Assembly: GCA_003454665.1 (NCBI GenBank)
Contig: DMKB01000354.1
Coordinates: 1,170-8,950, forward strand
Direction of reading: 5' to 3'
DNA length: 7,781 nt
DNA from: Nitrospiraceae bacterium
Lineage (GTDB): Bacteria > Nitrospirota > UBA9217
The notes under the pieces were generated by a model. It did no database searches. It was given only the letters and a program-made list of their open reading frames with translations, and had not been told where the DNA came from. The translations under genes and the position numbers were made by a program. Shown here in pieces: positions 4,595 to 7,781 of this stretch. How positions within the stretch are numbered: the first letter of the stretch is position 1; every line of letters begins with the position of its first letter.

Positions 4595-5685
4595 ACAATC
4601 AGATGACCCGCACCCATATCTTTGTTGCTGCCTTTTTCGTCGTTTTCTTTTTCCTTCTTTACGAGGCGATGCGCCTGCTAGCGCCCTTTTCTTCGGCGCT
4701 GCTCTGGGCGGGCGTCATTGCCCTTGCGACACACCCTCTCTACAGAAAAATCCGCCGCCTCCTGCGGGGACGGGAAAACGTTGCATCGATCATCATGACC
4801 CTGCTTACTTTCGTGCTTGTCATCGGCCCAACCGTCTTCCTGTTCGCTGCCCTCACCGCGCAGGTTCTCGACCTGTACCGTGAGGTTGCTCATTTCATCC
4901 AGTCCGGAAAGTGGGTCGAGCTGTGGGGCAAGCTTAAGGCATCGTTCCTCGGCGACGTGCTCGCCCACCCTTTTTTCGATGAGCTCGACATCAAGGGTCT
5001 CGTCACGAAGGGCCTGCGGGACATTTCGAGCGGCATGGCTACCCAGCTCGGCAGCGCTCTGAAAAACGCGCTGCTGGTTCTTATTAATTTTTTGATCATG
5101 CTTTTCTCGCTCTTTTTCTTCTACCGCGACGGAGAAGCTTTTTTCAACGCTGCGATCGAGATCCTGCCCTTCACGGATGAACAAAAGCTGTCCATTACGC
5201 GCAAGCTCAGCACCACCTTTTCTGCCGTTCTGAACGGGATTTTTCTGCTCGCGCTCCTCCAGGGCATCATAACCGGCATCGGATTCGCTCTCTTCGGCCT
5301 CCCGTTCTCCGTGTTCTGGGGTTTTCTTGCCTTCCTCCTGGCCCTCCTGCCCGTGGTGGGAGCGGCTGCCGTCTGGCTTCCGGGCGCGATTTACCTCTAC
5401 CTGGGCGGCCATACGCTCAGCGCCATTCTGCTCGGGATCTGGGGCGTTCTGCTCGTCAGCGTCCCCGACAACCTGCTTAAACCGATCCTCATCGGAAAGC
5501 AGGCGCGGCTCCCCATTTTTTTCATGTTCATCGGGATCCTCGGCGGAATCAAGGTCTACGGCGTGTTAGGCATCCTCATCGGCCCGCTCGTCGTCACCCT
5601 GGTGACCGTCTTTATCAAGATATATCGTGTGGAGTATGCATCGAAGAAGCAGGAAGGGCCCGCGGAATCGGGAGCGCAGTCTTAA
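4591..5685 (+). CDS. AI-2E/PerM-family membrane protein
   Basis: A 364-residue inner-membrane protein of the AI-2E transporter family (PF01594; relatives YdiK, PerM, TqsA). Hydrophobic helices lie at about residues 9-30, 32-47 and 64-89. A soluble segment follows (about 91-148, with VAHFIQSGKWVELWGKLK), then helices at about 150-172, 208-235, 236-262, 264-300 and 308-345. The PVVGAAAVWLPGAIYLYLGG segment and the later SVPDNLLKPILIGK segment are hallmark regions of the family. The length matches family norms. Members have been linked to export of AI-2, or to ion or small-molecule transport; the substrate here cannot be inferred. The start is supported by GGGGAG (4578-4583), 7 nt upstream, inside the end of the 47-codon ORF. 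An ATG at 4603 is a possible alternative. The LOG gene follows after 34 bp. Confidence 0.92.
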   Translation: MNNQMTRTHIFVAAFFVVFFFLLYEAMRLLAPFSSALLWAGVIALATHPLYRKIRRLLRGRENVASIIMTLLTFVLVIGPTVFLFAALTAQVLDLYREVAHFIQSGKWVELWGKLKASFLGDVLAHPFFDELDIKGLVTKGLRDISSGMATQLGSALKNALLVLINFLIMLFSLFFFYRDGEAFFNAAIEILPFTDEQKLSITRKLSTTFSAVLNGIFLLALLQGIITGIGFALFGLPFSVFWGFLAFLLALLPVVGAAAVWLPGAIYLYLGGHTLSAILLGIWGVLLVSVPDNLLKPILIGKQARLPIFFMFIGILGGIKVYGVLGILIGPLVVTLVTVFIKIYRVEYASKKQEGPAESGAQS

Positions 5686-5719
5686 AATACGCAGTTGCAG
5701 AGGGGGGGAAGTACAAGCA

Positions 5720-6403
5720 ATGGAAGATCTTGCAAAATCAGATACCTGGCGTGTGTTTCGCATTATGTCAGAACTCGTGGAAGGGTTCGAGGCGCTCAAC
5801 GGGATCGGCCCGGCAGTGACCATTTTCGGGAGTTCCCGGCTCACACCGGACTCCCCCTTTTATGCCAGCTGCATGAAGGTCGCGGAAAATCTTGCCCGGA
5901 GCGGTTTCGCCGTGATCTCGGGAGGCGGCCCCGGCATCATGGAGGCGGCAAACAGGGGCGCTCAGAACGCAAACGGCATCTCCATAGGGCTCAATATCGA
6001 GCTGCCCCTGGAACAGGCGCCGAATTCGTACCAGGACATCAAGGTTGAGTTTCGCTATTTTTTCGTCCGCAAGCTCATGTTCGTCAAATATGCTATCGGG
6101 TATGTGATATTCCCCGGCGGGTTCGGCACCATGGATGAGCTGTTCGAGGCGCTCACCCTCATCCAGACGAAGAAGATCCGCGGCTTTCCCGTGATCCTCG
6201 TAGGCAAGGACTACTGGAAGGGCCTGTACGAGTGGATCACGCAGACCGTGCTCGGCAACGGAGCAATCGACGCAGAGGACCTTGACCTGTTTCACATCGT
6301 CGACGATCCCGACGATGTCTGTGAAATCATATCGCAGCGATATAAAAACCGCGTCACCAGCGTCCACGAGGACAGGAGGGAGCGGTCTAGGCGGGGGGTG
6401 TAG
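5720..6403 (+). CDS. LOG/TIGR00730-family Rossmann-fold protein
   Basis: A 227-residue cytoplasmic protein of the LOG ("lysine decarboxylase-like") family. Signature elements are AVTIFGSSR (32-40), the glycine-rich VISGGGPGIMEAANRGA (65-80), R117-K118 in FFVRKLMF, and the catalytic PGGFGTMDE (132-140). In characterised members the Arg and the final Glu act in hydrolysis of nucleoside 5'-monophosphates to a free base and ribose 5-phosphate, and plant and some bacterial members activate cytokinin. A nucleotide-salvage role is plausible here; true lysine decarboxylation is not expected. The ATG at 5720 is preferred over an in-frame ATG at 5627, because AGGGGGGG (5701-5708) precedes it and the longer form would overlap the transporter. 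It is the last gene of the rqcP operon. Its 3' end overlaps the opposing VTT gene by 17 bp. The C-terminal tail is Arg-rich. Confidence 0.92.
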   Translation: MEDLAKSDTWRVFRIMSELVEGFEALNGIGPAVTIFGSSRLTPDSPFYASCMKVAENLARSGFAVISGGGPGIMEAANRGAQNANGISIGLNIELPLEQAPNSYQDIKVEFRYFFVRKLMFVKYAIGYVIFPGGFGTMDELFEALTLIQTKKIRGFPVILVGKDYWKGLYEWITQTVLGNGAIDAEDLDLFHIVDDPDDVCEIISQRYKNRVTSVHEDRRERSRRGV

Positions 6404-7175
6404 GAGGGGGGCTCTGGCCGTTCTTCAGCTTCCTTCGCTCTTTTCTCTGCTCTTTCCGCAGCTTCCTCCATTCTGCCATCGCCCGCAGGCGCTCGGCAGA
6501 GCGCATCTTCAGGAAGAAACGCTCGACCTTCTCGCGATAGATCATGGCAGCAAGGATAGCCCCGAGGCTGACTGCCACAATCGTGAAGAATGCTCCGTAT
6601 TGCGCGTTCCGGAAAAACGTTCCGCCTGCCGTCAGGAGCGCGGTACCGAGGAGTCGTCCGGACGTCGAGACAAGCAGAAAATCCTTCTGCCTCATGTGGC
6701 CCAATCCGAGCAGGTAGCACAGTATGTCCTTGGGAAATCCGGGAATGAGGAACATGAGAAAAGCGAGGAACATGCCCTTGTGCTTCATCACGTAGTCGTA
6801 CCGCTTGATGGTCTCGGGATTGACGATCATCTCCACGAGCGGCCGCCCAACGAGGCGCGACAGGTTGAAGGCAAGCCATGAACCCGCTGTCAGCCCGATG
6901 GTAGACAGGACGATTCCCCAGAAGGGCCCGAAAAAAATACCTCCTACGAAACCGGTCACCTCCCCGGGGACCGGGGCGGCAACGACCTGTACGATCTGGA
7001 GGCCGATAAAGAGGAGAGACGCGTTGGCGCGGTGGCCCTGGATGAAGGCGAGCAGCTTCTGCCGATCCATAAGCAGGTCGAAGAGACCGAAGACATGCAG
7101 CAGGTAGGCCATCGCAGCGACGACACCCGCAACAATCCCCAATTGTATCATCGTTCGTTTATTGAATGTGAACAT
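6387..7175 (-). CDS. VTT/DedA-like (TVP38/TMEM64-type) membrane protein
   Basis: A 262-residue integral membrane protein of the SNARE-associated/VTT family (PF09335). A first transmembrane helix lies at about residues 9-34. The core follows: AAPVPGEVTGFVGGIFFG (66-83), a long helix pair (about 85-110), FLMFLIPGFPKDILCYLLG (139-157) and SGRLLGTALLTAGG (172-185). A last helix lies at about 195-213. The proline-containing re-entrant loops match the family, whose members act as lipid scramblases or undecaprenyl/phospholipid flippases, or support envelope integrity. The C-terminus (about 214-262) is strongly basic and ends in proline repeats (SPPPTPPA), probably cytoplasmic. No clear Shine-Dalgarno sequence precedes 7175, and an ATG at 7151 (residue 9) is an alternative. 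It lies 23 bp downstream of the zinc-ribbon gene, likely in one operon. Confidence 0.9.
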   Translation of the reverse strand: MFTFNKRTMIQLGIVAGVVAAMAYLLHVFGLFDLLMDRQKLLAFIQGHRANASLLFIGLQIVQVVAAPVPGEVTGFVGGIFFGPFWGIVLSTIGLTAGSWLAFNLSRLVGRPLVEMIVNPETIKRYDYVMKHKGMFLAFLMFLIPGFPKDILCYLLGLGHMRQKDFLLVSTSGRLLGTALLTAGGTFFRNAQYGAFFTIVAVSLGAILAAMIYREKVERFFLKMRSAERLRAMAEWRKLRKEQRKERRKLKNGQSPPPTPPA

Positions 7176-7198
7176 GGCAACACGAATGAGCGGTGGCG

Positions 7199-7495
7199 TT
7201 ATTTTTTGAAGAGGTCGTCGAGCTGTTGCCGCGCCTTCTCTGTCCCTGAGTCCGGTGAACCTGCACGGTCTCCTTCGGCAAAGACAAAGTAATCACAGAA
7301 ATTGGCTTTCTCTTTTTCCCGCACCAGCTCCGCTACGGGTTCGCGGCACTGTCGGGGCGCTGCCCGGTCATAGAACCTGCAGTTCAGGCAGCAATGGAGG
7401 TCAACGCCGCAGAAAGGACATTCGTCGCGCCTTCCTGCCTTGTTTTCCATGGAAAGTTCTTTTTTGCACGAGAAGCAGACGTTCATCGCATCCAT
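7199..7495 (-). CDS. Small cysteine-rich zinc-ribbon protein
   Basis: A 98-residue soluble protein with nine cysteines. C7-x2-C10 and C26-x2-C29 form a typical zinc ribbon (NVCFSCKKEL, DECPFCGVDL). A second cluster follows, with C35, C36, C39, C50 and C67 in HCCLNCRFYD, QCREP and KANFCDYF, which could hold another metal. The tail (about 72-98) is charged and probably helical. I recall similar CLNCRFYD/CREP/KANFCDYF hypothetical proteins in Desulfobacterota, without known function. The start at 7495 is preferred over 7537: the longer frame begins inside the terminator at 7529-7548, while GAGG and CGGG lie just upstream of 7495. An ATG at 7486 is also possible. It is the first gene of a pair with the VTT protein, so a role in envelope or membrane regulation is only a guess. 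Confidence 0.8.
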   Translation of the reverse strand: MDAMNVCFSCKKELSMENKAGRRDECPFCGVDLHCCLNCRFYDRAAPRQCREPVAELVREKEKANFCDYFVFAEGDRAGSPDSGTEKARQQLDDLFKK

Positions 7496-7528
7496 ACTAT
7501 ACCCGATCCTCAGTGTCGAGACAAGGGT

Positions 7529-7548
7529 AAAAACCACCGTATCGGTGG
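7529..7548 (-). terminator. Rho-independent terminator on the - strand
   Basis: On the - strand CCACCG (7548-7543) pairs with CGGTGG (7539-7534) around the loop ATA, followed directly by five T (7533-7529). It sits 27 bp after the stop of the sunset-domain gene, and separates that gene from the zinc-ribbon/VTT unit. Confidence 0.8.
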
Positions 7549-7575
7549 GCCATGACAGATCGCGCCGGTTCTCCG

Positions 7576-7781
7576 CTATCTCTTCGCTTTCCGGTAGCCT
7601 GCTGATGCAGCCTCTTTTTCCGTCGTGAAATAGACCCTGTTCCGCTTTGAAACCCTGCGGTACCCGACCTGACCGGGTATATGATAGATCCCCGACCGCC
7701 TGTTGCCGATTATCATGCTCTTCGTCACGCTATCATCCGGTTCGGCTCCACGGTCTCGAGACCACATACCGAGGCCCCTCG
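7576..7781 (-). CDS. C-terminal part of a sunset-domain protein, possibly a thermonuclease (5' end outside window)
   Basis: The frame is open to the right edge of the window, so the 5' part is probably missing. An ATG at 7767 exists but is unlikely to be the true start. The visible 68 residues contain IIGNRRSGIYHIPG, then GYRRVSKRNRVYFTTEKEAASAGYRKAKR. This matches the small domain (called sunset in some annotations) often found at the C-terminus of Staphylococcal-nuclease-like proteins and other exported or DNA-associated proteins. Many copies have cysteines at PGC and at a terminal NC. Here Gln replaces the first and the chain ends KAKR, as in cysteine-free variants, so metal binding through these residues is not expected. 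The preceding RGLGMWSRDRG weakly recalls the end of a thermonuclease domain, so the nuclease identity is tentative. A terminator follows. Confidence 0.6.
   Translation of the reverse strand, partial: RGLGMWSRDRGAEPDDSVTKSMIIGNRRSGIYHIPGQVGYRRVSKRNRVYFTTEKEAASAGYRKAKR

Noticed and set aside
4678..5412. 244-codon - strand open frame antisense to the AI-2E-family gene
   Set aside because: The Glu/Gln/Arg-rich translation has no recognisable domain, while the + strand frame is a clear family match.
6282..6881. 199-codon + strand open frame opposite the VTT gene
   Set aside because: It overlaps two well-supported genes and its translation is compositionally biased without motifs.

Overview
The window looks like a chromosomal segment from a free-living, Gram-negative-type anaerobe or facultative anaerobe. 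The proteins and the intergenic repeat style (GACAGGAT-, CGCAAAGACGCAGAGG- and ACCACAGATG-like modules) resemble those I associate with Desulfobacterota/Geobacter-like bacteria or Nitrospirota. This placement is inference from protein style, not a database match. I see no phage, transposase, integrase, CRISPR or rRNA/tRNA gene.

Layout. (1) 1-1507, + strand: a stand-alone two-CBS-domain protein, a repeat-rich spacer, then an uncharacterised polytopic membrane protein whose promoter lies almost on its start codon. (2) 1545-3252: a Crp/Fnr-family regulator on the - strand, divergent from a secreted protein of unknown function on the + strand that ends in a clear intrinsic terminator. The shared region contains a 5-4-5 palindrome placed where a class II Crp/Fnr activator would bind for the secreted-protein promoter. 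(3) 3253-4144: a small conserved-looking cytoplasmic protein on the - strand, and about 450 bp of degenerate repeat mosaic. (4) 4145-6403, + strand: a probable operon of rqcP (S4-domain ribosome-quality-control factor, likely leaderless), a 47-codon ORF that overlaps both neighbours by ATGA, an AI-2E/PerM-family membrane protein, and a LOG/TIGR00730-family protein. (5) 6387-7781, - strand: the C-terminal end of a protein with a sunset-like domain (possibly a thermonuclease), its terminator, then a cysteine-rich zinc-ribbon protein and a VTT/DedA-type membrane protein. The last of these overlaps the LOG gene tail to tail.

How the genes may work together. The Crp/Fnr protein is the only transcription factor here, and the secreted protein is its most plausible local target. 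RqcP would act on stalled 50S subunits; the membrane protein and LOG protein downstream have no obvious link to that job beyond co-transcription. The zinc-ribbon and VTT genes look like a two-gene unit. No defence or biosynthetic system is evident. The most interesting points are the leaderless-type promoters, the nested 47-codon ORF, the candidate Crp operator with altered regulator residues, an orphan strong Shine-Dalgarno sequence in the secreted-protein leader, and the two related repeat islands.
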